From: Streptomyces bottropensis ATCC 25435
GTDB lineage: Bacteria; Actinomycetota; Actinomycetes; Streptomycetales; Streptomycetaceae
Reading direction: 5' to 3'
NCBI RefSeq assembly: GCF_000383595.1
Contig: NZ_KB911581.1
Location: 8,081,519 to 8,145,518 of the forward strand
DNA: 64,000 nucleotides
Part shown: positions 7,904 to 17,884 of the stretch, in pieces
How positions within the stretch are numbered: the stretch's first letter is position 1
Layout of the letters: each line of letters starts with the position of its first letter
The notes under the pieces: generated by a model
Seen by the model: only the letters and a program-made list of their open reading frames with translations
The model's database searches: none
Told to the model about the DNA's origin: nothing
Position numbers and translations under genes: made by a program

Positions 7904-9352
7904 GTGAGCGCAACCCGCCCGGCAGCCGTCGTCGTACTCGCAGCGGGTGAGGGCACCCGTATGAAATCGGCCACACCGAAGGTTCTGCACAGCATCTGTG
8001 GCCGCTCACTGGTCGGCCACGTCCTCGCCGCCGCGCGCGAGTTGGAGCCGGAGCACCTGGTCGTGGTCGTCGGGCACGCCCGCGAGAAGGTCACCGCGCA
8101 CCTCGCCGAGGCCGACCCGGGCGTACGGACGGCGGTCCAGGCGGAGCAGAACGGCACGGGGCACGCCGTGCGGATGGGGCTGGAGGAGCTGGGCGGGGTC
8201 GTGGACGGGACCGTGGTCGTCGTCTGCGGCGACACCCCGCTGCTGACCGGCGCGACCCTGCGGGCCCTGGCCGCCACCCACTCGGCCGACGGCAACGCCG
8301 TGACGGTGCTGACCGCCGAGGTCCCGGACGCCACCGGCTACGGCCGGATCGTGCGCGACGGCGCCTCCGGCGCGGTGACGGCCATCGTGGAGCACAAGGA
8401 CGCGACCGAGTCGCAGCGCGCGATCCGCGAGATCAACTCCGGGGTGTTCGCGTTCGACGGCCAGCTCCTCGCGGACGCGCTGGGGAAGGTCAGGACGGAC
8501 AACAGCCAGGGCGAGGAGTACCTCACGGACGTCCTCGGGATCCTGCGCGAGGCCGGCCACCGGGTGGGGGCCTCGGTCGCGGGGGACCACCGTGAGATCG
8601 CGGGGATCAACAACCGGGTGCAGCTGTCCGAGGCCCGGCGCATCCTGAACGACCGGCTGCTGACGGAGGCGATGCTCGCCGGGGTGACCGTGATCGACCC
8701 CGCGACCACGTGGGTCGACGTCACCGTCACGTTCGAGCAGGACGCGCTGATCCACCCGGGCACCCAGCTGCTGGGCGCCACACATCTGGCCGAGGGCGCG
8801 GAGGTCGGGCCGAACACGCGGCTGAAGGACACGCGGGTGGGGGCCGGCGCGCGGGTCGACAACACGGTGGCGGACGGCGCGGAGGTCGGCCCGCAGGCGA
8901 GTGTCGGGCCGTTCGCGTACATGCGTCCCGGTACGCGCCTGGGGCTGAAGTCCAAGCTCGGCACATACGTCGAGACCAAGAACGCGACCATCGGTGAGGG
9001 CACGAAGATCCCGCACCTGTCGTACGTCGGCGACGCCACGATCGGCGAGTACTCGAACATCGGTGCGGCGAGTGTGTTCGTGAACTACGACGGGGAGAGC
9101 AAGCACCACACGACCGTCGGGTCGCACTGCAAGACAGGTTCGGACAACATGTTTGTGGCGCCTGTCACGGTCGGGGACGGTGCGTACACCGCCGCCGGGT
9201 CCGTGATCACCAAGGATGTGCCGCCCGGTTCGCTGGCCGTGGCCCGTGGCCAGCAACGGAACATCGAGGGTTGGGTGGCCCGTAAGCGTCCGGGGAGCGC
9301 GGCGGCCAAGGCCGCCGAAGCCGCTGCCCGGGAGGACGACAGCGCGAGCTGA
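7904..9352 (+). CDS. glmU: Bifunctional UDP-GlcNAc pyrophosphorylase / GlcN-1-P acetyltransferase
   Basis: A 482-aa protein from the GTG at 7904, which puts the nucleotide-binding motif LAAGEGTRMKS close to the N-terminus. Residues ~10-240 are the uridyltransferase (GTP/UTP-type Rossmann fold). Residues ~265-460 form the left-handed beta-helix acetyltransferase with hexapeptide repeats and the conserved run GTYVETKNATIGEGTK, then NYDGESKHHTTVG. GlmU acetylates glucosamine-1-phosphate and makes UDP-GlcNAc, the precursor of peptidoglycan and teichoic acids, in the cytoplasm. The alanine-rich C-terminal tail is normal for the genus. It heads a same-strand run glmU-prs-rplY-pth. Confidence 0.97.
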   Translation: MSATRPAAVVVLAAGEGTRMKSATPKVLHSICGRSLVGHVLAAARELEPEHLVVVVGHAREKVTAHLAEADPGVRTAVQAEQNGTGHAVRMGLEELGGVVDGTVVVVCGDTPLLTGATLRALAATHSADGNAVTVLTAEVPDATGYGRIVRDGASGAVTAIVEHKDATESQRAIREINSGVFAFDGQLLADALGKVRTDNSQGEEYLTDVLGILREAGHRVGASVAGDHREIAGINNRVQLSEARRILNDRLLTEAMLAGVTVIDPATTWVDVTVTFEQDALIHPGTQLLGATHLAEGAEVGPNTRLKDTRVGAGARVDNTVADGAEVGPQASVGPFAYMRPGTRLGLKSKLGTYVETKNATIGEGTKIPHLSYVGDATIGEYSNIGAASVFVNYDGESKHHTTVGSHCKTGSDNMFVAPVTVGDGAYTAAGSVITKDVPPGSLAVARGQQRNIEGWVARKRPGSAAAKAAEAAAREDDSAS

Positions 9353-9462
9353 CCGGAAACAGGTGCGCCAAGGACGTCGTACCGTGATAGGTGCACACCC
9401 GCACCCCAGCTGAGTGAGCGGCTTCCGCGCGCCTGGCTGAGAACCTCTGAGGAGACAGTGCT

Positions 9463-10437
9463 GTGACCGGGATCAAGACGACCGGCGAGAAGAAGATGAT
9501 GTTCTTCTCCGGCCGCGCCCACCCCGAGCTTGCCGAGGAGATCGCCCAGCAGCTGGGTGTCGACGTCGTCCCGACGAAGGCCTTCGACTTCGCGAACGGC
9601 GAGATCTATGTCCGCTACGAGGAGTCGGCGCGTGGTGCGGACTGCTTCCTGATCCAGAGCCACACGGCTCCGATCAACAAGTGGGTCATGGAGCAGTTGA
9701 TCATGATCGACGCGTTGAAGCGTGCGTCGGCCCGTTCGATCACCGTGATCGTGCCGTTCTACGGTTACGCGCGCCAGGACAAGAAGCACCGCGGGCGTGA
9801 ACCGATCTCGGCGCGCCTGATCGCGGATCTGATGAAGACGGCGGGTGCGGACCGGATTCTGGCGGTCGACCTGCACACGGACCAGATCCAGGGCTTCTTC
9901 GACGGGCCCGTCGATCACCTGTTCGCGCTGCCGCTGCTGGCGGACTACGTGGGCGCGAAGGTGGACCGGAACAAGCTGACGGTGGTCTCGCCGGACGCGG
10001 GCCGGGTGCGGGTGGCGGACCGCTGGTGCGACCGTCTCGGCGCGCCGCTGGCGATCGTGCACAAGCGGCGCGACAAGGACGTGGCGAACCAGGTGACCGT
10101 CCACGAGGTCGTGGGTGAGGTCAAGGGCCGGGTGTGTGTCCTGGTGGACGACATGATCGACACCGGTGGGACGATCTGTGCCGCGGCGGACGCGCTGTTC
10201 GCGCATGGCGCGGAGGACGTCATCGTGACGGCGACGCACGGTGTGCTGTCGGGTCCGGCGGCGGACCGGCTCAAGAACTCGAAGGTGAGCGAGTTCGTGT
10301 TCACCGACTCGCTGCCGACGCCGGGTGAGCTGGAACTGGACAAGATCACGGTGCTGTCGATCGCGCCCACGATCGCGAGTGCGGTGCGCGAGGTGTTCGA
10401 GGACGGTTCGGTGACGAGCCTGTTCGACGAGCACTGA
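9463..10437 (+). CDS. prs: Ribose-phosphate pyrophosphokinase (PRPP synthetase)
   Basis: A 324-aa protein from the GTG at 9463, after a TGAGGAGAC ribosome site. It shows the class I PRPP synthetase motifs: FANGEIYVRYEESARG near the N-terminus, the RQDKKHRGREPISA flexible catalytic loop, DLHTDQIQGFFDGPVDHL, and the PRPP-binding loop VCVLVDDMIDTGGTI. It makes PRPP from ribose-5-phosphate and ATP for nucleotide, histidine and tryptophan synthesis. Length and start match the family. It lies 110 bp after glmU, an arrangement common in Gram-positive bacteria. A strong hairpin lies between it and rplY. Confidence 0.97.
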   Translation: MTGIKTTGEKKMMFFSGRAHPELAEEIAQQLGVDVVPTKAFDFANGEIYVRYEESARGADCFLIQSHTAPINKWVMEQLIMIDALKRASARSITVIVPFYGYARQDKKHRGREPISARLIADLMKTAGADRILAVDLHTDQIQGFFDGPVDHLFALPLLADYVGAKVDRNKLTVVSPDAGRVRVADRWCDRLGAPLAIVHKRRDKDVANQVTVHEVVGEVKGRVCVLVDDMIDTGGTICAAADALFAHGAEDVIVTATHGVLSGPAADRLKNSKVSEFVFTDSLPTPGELELDKITVLSIAPTIASAVREVFEDGSVTSLFDEH

Positions 10438-10509
10438 GTCGCCGCCGTCCGGGTTGAACCCTTGCCGGCCGGGCCGAGTGCCTGCCCTCCGGCTTGATCG
10501 ATTTTTCTC

Positions 10510-10559
10510 CGGCCTCCCTCGCCGAGTACTCTGTTGCAGTTGCTCGGCGAGGGAGGCCG
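10510..10559 (+). terminator. 17-bp-stem hairpin between prs and rplY
   Basis: CGGCCTCCCTCGCCGAG pairs perfectly with its complement across a 16-nt loop. It lies 72 bp after the prs stop and 98 bp before the rplY start, preceded by an ATTTTTCT stretch. It would stop glmU-prs transcripts, or act as an attenuator if rplY is read through. Confidence 0.7.
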
Positions 10560-10657
10560 TACCCGTGTGTACGGCGGTCCGTTATCGACGCGCTCTTCGT
10601 AGCAGGCCGATTGTTTGGCCGGGTGACCACCTTTCCCCCGTTCTACGAGGAGTGAAC

Positions 10658-11248
10658 ATGGCCGAGGTCAAGCTCGAAGCCGAGACCCGTACCGAGTTCG
10701 GCAAGGGCGCCGCCCGCCGTATCCGTCGTGCCAGCAAGGTTCCCGCCGTGGTCTACGGCCACGGTGCGGACCCCGTGCACATCACGCTGCCGGGCCACGC
10801 GCTCCAGCTCGCGCTGCGCACCCCGAACGTCCTGCTCAGCCTGGACATCGACGGCAAGACCCACCTGGCGATCCCGAAGGCCGTGCAGCGCGACGCGATC
10901 AAGGGCTTCCTGGACCACGTCGACCTGCTCCTCGTGAAGCGCGGCGAGAAGGTCAACGTCGAGGTCTACGTCCACACCGAGGGCGACCTGGCGCCGGGCG
11001 CCTACCTGCTCGAGCACGTGCTGAGCACGCTGACGGTCGAGGCCGAGGCGACGCACATCCCCGAGTCGGTCACCGTCTCCATCGAGGGCCTGGAGGCCGG
11101 TGCCTCCATCCTCGCCAAGGACATCCCCCTGCCGAAGGGCACCACGCTGGCGATCGACGAGGACGCGGTCGTCCTTCAGGTCCTGGCCGCGCAGGCGGAG
11201 GAGCCGTCGGAGGGCGGCGCCGAGGGCGACGAGGCCGCCGAGGCCTGA
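10658..11248 (+). CDS. rplY: 50S ribosomal protein L25/general stress protein Ctc (long form)
   Basis: A 196-aa protein from the ATG at 10658, with a CGAGGAGTGAAC ribosome site. Residues 1-90 are the 5S-rRNA-binding L25 domain (KLEAETRTEFGKGAARRIRR, KVPAVVYGHG). Residues ~95-180 are the TL5/CTC C-terminal beta domain, and an acidic Glu/Ala tail follows. It binds 5S rRNA in the large subunit. The long, two-domain form is typical of Gram-positive bacteria and Thermus. The gene lies between prs and pth as in many Actinobacteria, and a strong hairpin upstream suggests it may have its own control. Confidence 0.96.
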   Translation: MAEVKLEAETRTEFGKGAARRIRRASKVPAVVYGHGADPVHITLPGHALQLALRTPNVLLSLDIDGKTHLAIPKAVQRDAIKGFLDHVDLLLVKRGEKVNVEVYVHTEGDLAPGAYLLEHVLSTLTVEAEATHIPESVTVSIEGLEAGASILAKDIPLPKGTTLAIDEDAVVLQVLAAQAEEPSEGGAEGDEAAEA

Positions 11249-11327
11249 TCCTCAGCTCTGTCATCGGTTCGTCAGCCGCTGTTCCCTTCGGGGGGCAGCG
11301 GCCGGCGCGTATCAAGGAGAGATGCAC

Positions 11328-11924
11328 GTGACGACCGATCCGAGTGCGCCCTGGCTGGTGGCGAGCCTCGGTAATCCCGGGCCCGAGTACGCGGCGAACC
11401 GGCACAACGTGGGGTTCATGGTGGCCGATCTGCTGGCCGAGCGGATCGGGGGGAGGTTCAAGCGGGCCGGGAAGGCGCAGGCGCAGGTCGTGGAGGGGCG
11501 GATCGGTCCGCCGGGGCCGGCGAACCGTCGGGTGATCCTGGCGAAGCCGATGTCGTTCATGAATCTCTCGGGCGGTCCGGTGACGGCCCTGCGGGATTTC
11601 TACAAGGTGCCGGTGGCGAACATCGTCGCGATCCATGACGAGTTGGACATCGACTACGGCGCGCTGCGGCTGAAGTTCGGTGGCGGTGACAACGGTCACA
11701 ACGGTCTCAAGTCGATGACGAAGGCGATGGGCCCGGACTACCACCGGGTGCGGTTCGGGATCGGCCGCCCGCCGGGCCGGATGCAGGTCGCCGACTTCGT
11801 GCTGAAGGACTTTTCCGCCACTGAGCGCAAGGAGTTGGACTATTTCGTGGACCGGGCGGCGGACGCGGTGGAGTGCCTGGTGATCGAGGGGCTGGAGCGG
11901 GCGCAGGGGACGTACAACTCCTGA
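11328..11924 (+). CDS. pth: Peptidyl-tRNA hydrolase
   Basis: A 198-aa protein. Two starts are possible: ATG 11322 directly abuts the AAGGAGAG ribosome site (11314-11321), while GTG 11328 has proper spacing, so I choose GTG. Family motifs are present: WLVASLGNPGPEYAANRHNVGF (catalytic His in NRHNVGF), AKPMSFMNLSG, HDELDIDYG and GGDNGHNGLKS. It releases tRNA from peptidyl-tRNAs dropped during translation and is essential in most bacteria. It follows rplY after 79 bp and is probably cotranscribed with it. Confidence 0.96.
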   Translation: MTTDPSAPWLVASLGNPGPEYAANRHNVGFMVADLLAERIGGRFKRAGKAQAQVVEGRIGPPGPANRRVILAKPMSFMNLSGGPVTALRDFYKVPVANIVAIHDELDIDYGALRLKFGGGDNGHNGLKSMTKAMGPDYHRVRFGIGRPPGRMQVADFVLKDFSATERKELDYFVDRAADAVECLVIEGLERAQGTYNS

Positions 11925-12002
11925 GCCGATCCGGACAAGTACCGATTCGTTCGGTCCTGGGCACCGGCCTGCGGGAGTTGACCGACCGCACGAACATGGC
12001 CA

Positions 12003-12536
12003 ATGATCCCCGCCATGCCTGCCACCAAAGCCCCCGCTCACCGCTCGCGGCGCCGTCCGCGCCCGAGCGGCGGTGGTGCGTCGGTCGCGCTGCGGTACGG
12101 GCGGCTGGCGACGATGGGCGCGGTCGCGGTGGTGCTCCTGATCGCGGGGGTGTGGGGTTCCTGGGGCTGCGCCCAGCACGTGATGCTGAGCAAGGGGCGC
12201 GAGCAGGGCACGATGACGGTGTCCCGGTGCGCCGGTGAGACCTGCTGGGGGCCGTACGAGCCGGCGTCGTCGGGGTCGCGGGCGCGGGACCGGGTCGACA
12301 TCGAGCGGTCGGTGGCGGTGGAGACGGGTGAGACGTACACCGTCGTCGTGAAGCCGGGCAGCAGCGAGGTCGTACGGACGGGGTCGGCGGGCCTGCTGCA
12401 TGCCTGGGCGCCGCTCGGTGGGGCCCTGTTGCTCGCGGCGGTGGTCGTGGCGGGCGGGTTGCGGATGGTGCGGTCGGCGTGGGTGCTGGGCGGGCTCGGC
12501 CTCGCGCTGATCACGGCGGCGTGGGTGGCGCTCTGA
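12003..12536 (+). CDS. Small membrane protein of unknown function
   Basis: A 177-aa protein (or 173 aa from the in-frame ATG at 12015, which gives the more natural MPATKAPAHRSRRR start). After an Arg-rich cytoplasmic N-terminus there is a hydrophobic segment at ~38-55 (AVAVVLLIAGVWG), an outside loop with cysteines (CAQH, RCAGETCWGPY) and two further hydrophobic segments near the C-terminus (~130-175). The ETYTVVVKPGSSEVVRTG part of the loop could form a small beta domain. I do not recognise a named family. Similar proteins sit between pth and ppc in related genomes as far as I recall. It converges on ppc. Confidence 0.7.
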   Translation: MIPAMPATKAPAHRSRRRPRPSGGGASVALRYGRLATMGAVAVVLLIAGVWGSWGCAQHVMLSKGREQGTMTVSRCAGETCWGPYEPASSGSRARDRVDIERSVAVETGETYTVVVKPGSSEVVRTGSAGLLHAWAPLGGALLLAAVVVAGGLRMVRSAWVLGGLGLALITAAWVAL

Positions 12537-12588
12537 CTTTGCGGCGAGCGACCCTCACCGGGCCGCCCGCCGCGAACGAACTCTGATG

Positions 12589-15330
<2,742 letters not shown>

Positions 15331-15571
15331 AGGTGCGGCTCCTTGCAGTGTTGAAGCTCGTCCGGAGGGGAACCCGGGCGGGGCCCGGTGGCCGGCGGCG
15401 CTTGCGGGCCTGGCGTCCGGGCGGGAATCGGAGCGGACCGCGCTGTCCGACCGAGTCCAGGATAGGCGTCCACCTGGGCGCCCCCGGCGACAGGTGCCAC
15501 TTTTGCGGCACTGAGTGCCACCTGTCCAGTGAGCTCGTCCGTTACACCTGGACGCGCAGAGAGGTGCGCTC

Positions 15572-15599
15572 TTGCCGCCCGGCACCGCGCTGCCATACT
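15572..15599 (+). promoter_or_regulatory. Promoter of desaturase-tetR operon
   Basis: TTGCCG (15572-15577), a 16-bp spacer and CATACT (15594-15599) form a housekeeping-type -35/-10 pair, about 110 bp upstream of the desaturase start. The predicted transcription start falls inside the first operator-like palindrome. Confidence 0.5.
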
Positions 15600-15626
15600 T
15601 ACGATGCCGTAGGTTACGGAACCGTA
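15600..15626. promoter_or_regulatory. Tandem palindromic operator candidate (TACG-N4-CGTA type)
   Basis: TACGATGCCGTA (15600-15611) and TACGGAACCGTA (15615-15626) are related imperfect palindromes with centres 15 bp apart. They overlap the predicted transcription start of the desaturase-tetR operon. The natural candidate ligand is the TetR protein encoded at the end of the same operon, giving negative autoregulation. This is inferred from position and symmetry only. Confidence 0.55.
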
Positions 15627-15710
15627 GGGACAGCCGTCAGGTCGCCCTCGCACGCTGTCGCCGCAGGCACTTCCCCCCTCTCTCCACCCTCGACCCCCCA
15701 GGGGACGCCC

Positions 15711-16745
15711 ATGAGCACAAGGTCCGATGTGATCGACGACGCCCCGAACGCCCACGGTTCGCCAGGTTCCCCGGCGGCCGGATCGCCCGCGCCGTCGGCC
15801 ACGCTGGGCGGCGAACAGAAGCGTTCGATCGAGCAGATCACGCTGCTCCTCTTCATCATCGTCCCCTTCCTCGCGGTGCTCGCCGCGGTGCCGCTGGCCT
15901 GGAACTTCGGGGGCGTGAGCTGGCTGGACCTCGGCCTGCTGGTGTTCTTCTACTACCTGGGGTGCCACGGCATCACGATCGGCTTCCACCGGCACTTCAC
16001 CCACGGTGCGTTCAAGGCCAGACGCCCGCTGAAGATCGCGCTGGCGATCGCCGGCTCGATGGCCGTCGAGGGACCGCTGGTGCGCTGGGTGGCCGACCAC
16101 CGCAAGCATCACAAGTTCTCCGACGCCGAGGGCGACCCCCACTCGCCGTGGCGCTTCGGCGAGACGCTGCCCGCGCTGCTGAAGGGCCTGTGGTGGGCCC
16201 ACATCGGCTGGATGTTCGACGAGGAGCAGACGCCGCAGGAGAAGTACGCCCCCGATCTGATCAAGGACCCGACGCTCCGCGCGATCTCCCGCCAGTTCAT
16301 CTACTGGGCGATGCTCTCCCTCGCCCTGCCGCCCCTGATCGGCGGTCTGGTGACAATGTCCTGGTGGGGCGCGTTCACGGCGTTCTTCTGGGGCTCGCTC
16401 GTCCGGGTGGCGCTGCTGCACCACGTGACCTGGTCGATCAACTCGATCTGCCACGCGGTCGGCAAGCGCCCCTTCAAGTCCCGCGACCGCTCGGGCAACG
16501 TGTGGTGGCTGGCGATCCTTTCGTGCGGCGAGTCCTGGCACAACCTCCACCACGCCGATCCCACCTCCGCGCGGCACGGTGTGGAGCGCGGGCAGCTGGA
16601 CTCCTCCGCGCGGCTGATCCGCTGGTTCGAGGCGTTCGGCTGGGCGTACGACGTCCGCTGGCCGTCACGCTCGCGTATCGATTCCAGGCGCAAGACGGGT
16701 GAGGACGGCTCCGAGCACCGGAAGGCGTCCGCCGAGGCGGCATGA
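15711..16745 (+). CDS. Acyl-CoA delta-9-type fatty acid desaturase
   Basis: A 344-aa integral membrane di-iron desaturase from the ATG at 15711. The three histidine boxes of the stearoyl-CoA desaturase family are visible: HRHFTH, HRKHH and HNLHH (in GESWHNLHHADPTSARHG). Hydrophobic segments surround them (TLLLFIIVPFLAVLAAVPLA and others). It introduces a cis double bond into fatty acyl chains and so sets membrane fluidity. The stop overlaps the start of the TetR gene (ATGA), so the two are translationally coupled. The promoter and double palindrome upstream suggest control by that regulator. Confidence 0.92.
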   Translation: MSTRSDVIDDAPNAHGSPGSPAAGSPAPSATLGGEQKRSIEQITLLLFIIVPFLAVLAAVPLAWNFGGVSWLDLGLLVFFYYLGCHGITIGFHRHFTHGAFKARRPLKIALAIAGSMAVEGPLVRWVADHRKHHKFSDAEGDPHSPWRFGETLPALLKGLWWAHIGWMFDEEQTPQEKYAPDLIKDPTLRAISRQFIYWAMLSLALPPLIGGLVTMSWWGAFTAFFWGSLVRVALLHHVTWSINSICHAVGKRPFKSRDRSGNVWWLAILSCGESWHNLHHADPTSARHGVERGQLDSSARLIRWFEAFGWAYDVRWPSRSRIDSRRKTGEDGSEHRKASAEAA

Positions 16746-17419
16746 TTGACGCCGTGGCGACCGACTCCAGCAGCACCCCGAGCAACGAGAAGCCGCGGCG
16801 TGTGCGCCGCACCCGGATGACGGGCGCCGAGCGCCGGGCGCAGTTGCTGGAGGTCGGCCGGGCCCTGTTCGCCGCGAAGGGCTTCGAGGCGACGTCGGTG
16901 GAGGAGATCGCGGCGAAGGCCGGGGTGTCCAAGCCGGTGGTGTACGAGCACTTCGGCGGCAAGGAGGGCCTGTACGCGGTGGTGGTGGACCGTGAGATGA
17001 GCCGGCTGCTGGACATGGTGACCAGCTCCCTGACGGCGGGTCACCCCCGGGAGCTGCTGGAGCAGGCCGCGTTCGCGCTTCTGGACTTCATCGAGGAGTA
17101 CACGGACGGTTTCCGCATCCTGGTCCGTGACTCGCCCATCCCCCAGTCCACGGGTTCCTTCGCGTCCCTGATCTCCGACATCGCCACGCAGGTGGAGGAC
17201 ATTCTCGGCCGCGAGTTCAAGAGCCGCGGTTTCGACCCGAAGCTCGCGCCGCTGTACGCGCAGGCGCTGGTCGGCATGGTCGCCCTGACCGGGCAGTGGT
17301 GGCTGGACGTCCGGCGCCCGAAGAAGGCGGAGGTGGCCGCGCATCTGGTGAACCTCGCGTGGCACGGCCTGGACGGCATCAACCAGAAGCCGCGGCTGAT
17401 CGGACACCGCAAGAGTTGA
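16742..17419 (+). CDS. TetR-family regulator, coupled to the desaturase
   Basis: A 225-aa protein from the ATG at 16742 (ATGA overlap with the desaturase stop). The N-terminal helix-turn-helix is clear at residues ~32-80 (AERRAQLLEVGRALFAAKGFEATSVEEIAAKAGVSKPVVYEHF). The C-terminal ligand domain includes hydrophobic helices (EQAAFALLDFIEEYTDGFRIL, AQALVGMVALTGQWWLDVRR). Sharing a transcript with the desaturase suggests that it senses fatty acyl-CoA or membrane state and represses the operon through the TACG/CGTA palindromes at 15600-15626. That link is inference. The start could be a few codons downstream. Confidence 0.9.
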   Translation: MIDAVATDSSSTPSNEKPRRVRRTRMTGAERRAQLLEVGRALFAAKGFEATSVEEIAAKAGVSKPVVYEHFGGKEGLYAVVVDREMSRLLDMVTSSLTAGHPRELLEQAAFALLDFIEEYTDGFRILVRDSPIPQSTGSFASLISDIATQVEDILGREFKSRGFDPKLAPLYAQALVGMVALTGQWWLDVRRPKKAEVAAHLVNLAWHGLDGINQKPRLIGHRKS

Positions 17420-17491
17420 GCGGGGCGGGGGGCGTTCTCGGGTGCGGGTGAGCGGGGGCTGGTCGCGCAGTTCCCCGCGCCCCTGAAAACA

Positions 17492-17595
17492 CGGGCTGCG
17501 CCCATCGCCCACAGATCCGCGAGCCCGGGTCCGCCGGCGGGCGCGCGTCCGGTGGGGCTTCTCGCGCCGTTCCCCGCGCCCCTGAAAGACCGGGC
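17492..17595 (+). repeat. 104-bp perfect direct repeat, copy 1
   Basis: This segment (begins CGGGCTGCGCCCATCGCCC, ends GAAAGACCGGGC) recurs without a mismatch at 17640-17743, 148 bp downstream. It contains one copy of the dispersed repeat core. Exact identity points to recent duplication or gene conversion. Confidence 0.9.
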
Positions 17596-17639
17596 CTCCG
17601 CCAGTCTGAAAGGCCGGGCCATCGCGGGCCTGGAGCACT

Positions 17640-17743
17640 CGGGCTGCGCCCATCGCCCACAGATCCGCGAGCCCGGGTCCGCCGGCGGGCGCGCGTCCGG
17701 TGGGGCTTCTCGCGCCGTTCCCCGCGCCCCTGAAAGACCGGGC
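17640..17743 (+). repeat. 104-bp perfect direct repeat, copy 2
   Basis: The second copy of the unit at 17492-17595, identical base for base by eye. A 44-bp spacer separates the copies. Confidence 0.9.
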
Positions 17744-17884
17744 GGCCCCCGGGGGCCCGAAAAGCACGGGGCGCAGCCCCTGCTTTTCAGGGGCGCGGGG
17801 AACTGCGCGGCCAGCCCCCACTCACCCGCAGCCGACAACAACCCCCGACCCTCGACCCCCGAGCCCTTACGACGAAGGGGCGCC

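Larger units (their letters stand above)
15331..15710. promoter_or_regulatory. Divergent ppc / desaturase regulatory region
   Basis: A 380-bp gap between two divergent genes. The desaturase side holds a recognisable promoter and two operator-like palindromes, listed separately. On the ppc side I see no clear promoter. No gene lies in it. Confidence 0.5.
17420..17884. repeat. Cluster of dispersed GC-rich terminator-like repeats
   Basis: The gap between the convergent tetR and glycosyltransferase genes is made almost entirely of one repeat family. The core word GCGCAGTTCCCCGCGCCCC(TGAAA) or a close variant occurs forward at 17463-17488, ~17559-17588 and ~17707-17736, and in reverse orientation at 17784-17810. 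The outer forward and reverse copies can pair as a very long stem. Other copies lie at 45048-45068, 50982-51151 and 54516-54582, always just after genes. Probable role: transcription termination, here for both converging genes. Confidence 0.75.

Noticed and set aside
12541..12588. Terminator between the membrane protein and ppc
   Set aside because: I looked for a hairpin in this 48-bp convergent gap; the GGGCCGCCCG sequence gives only a weak, short stem.
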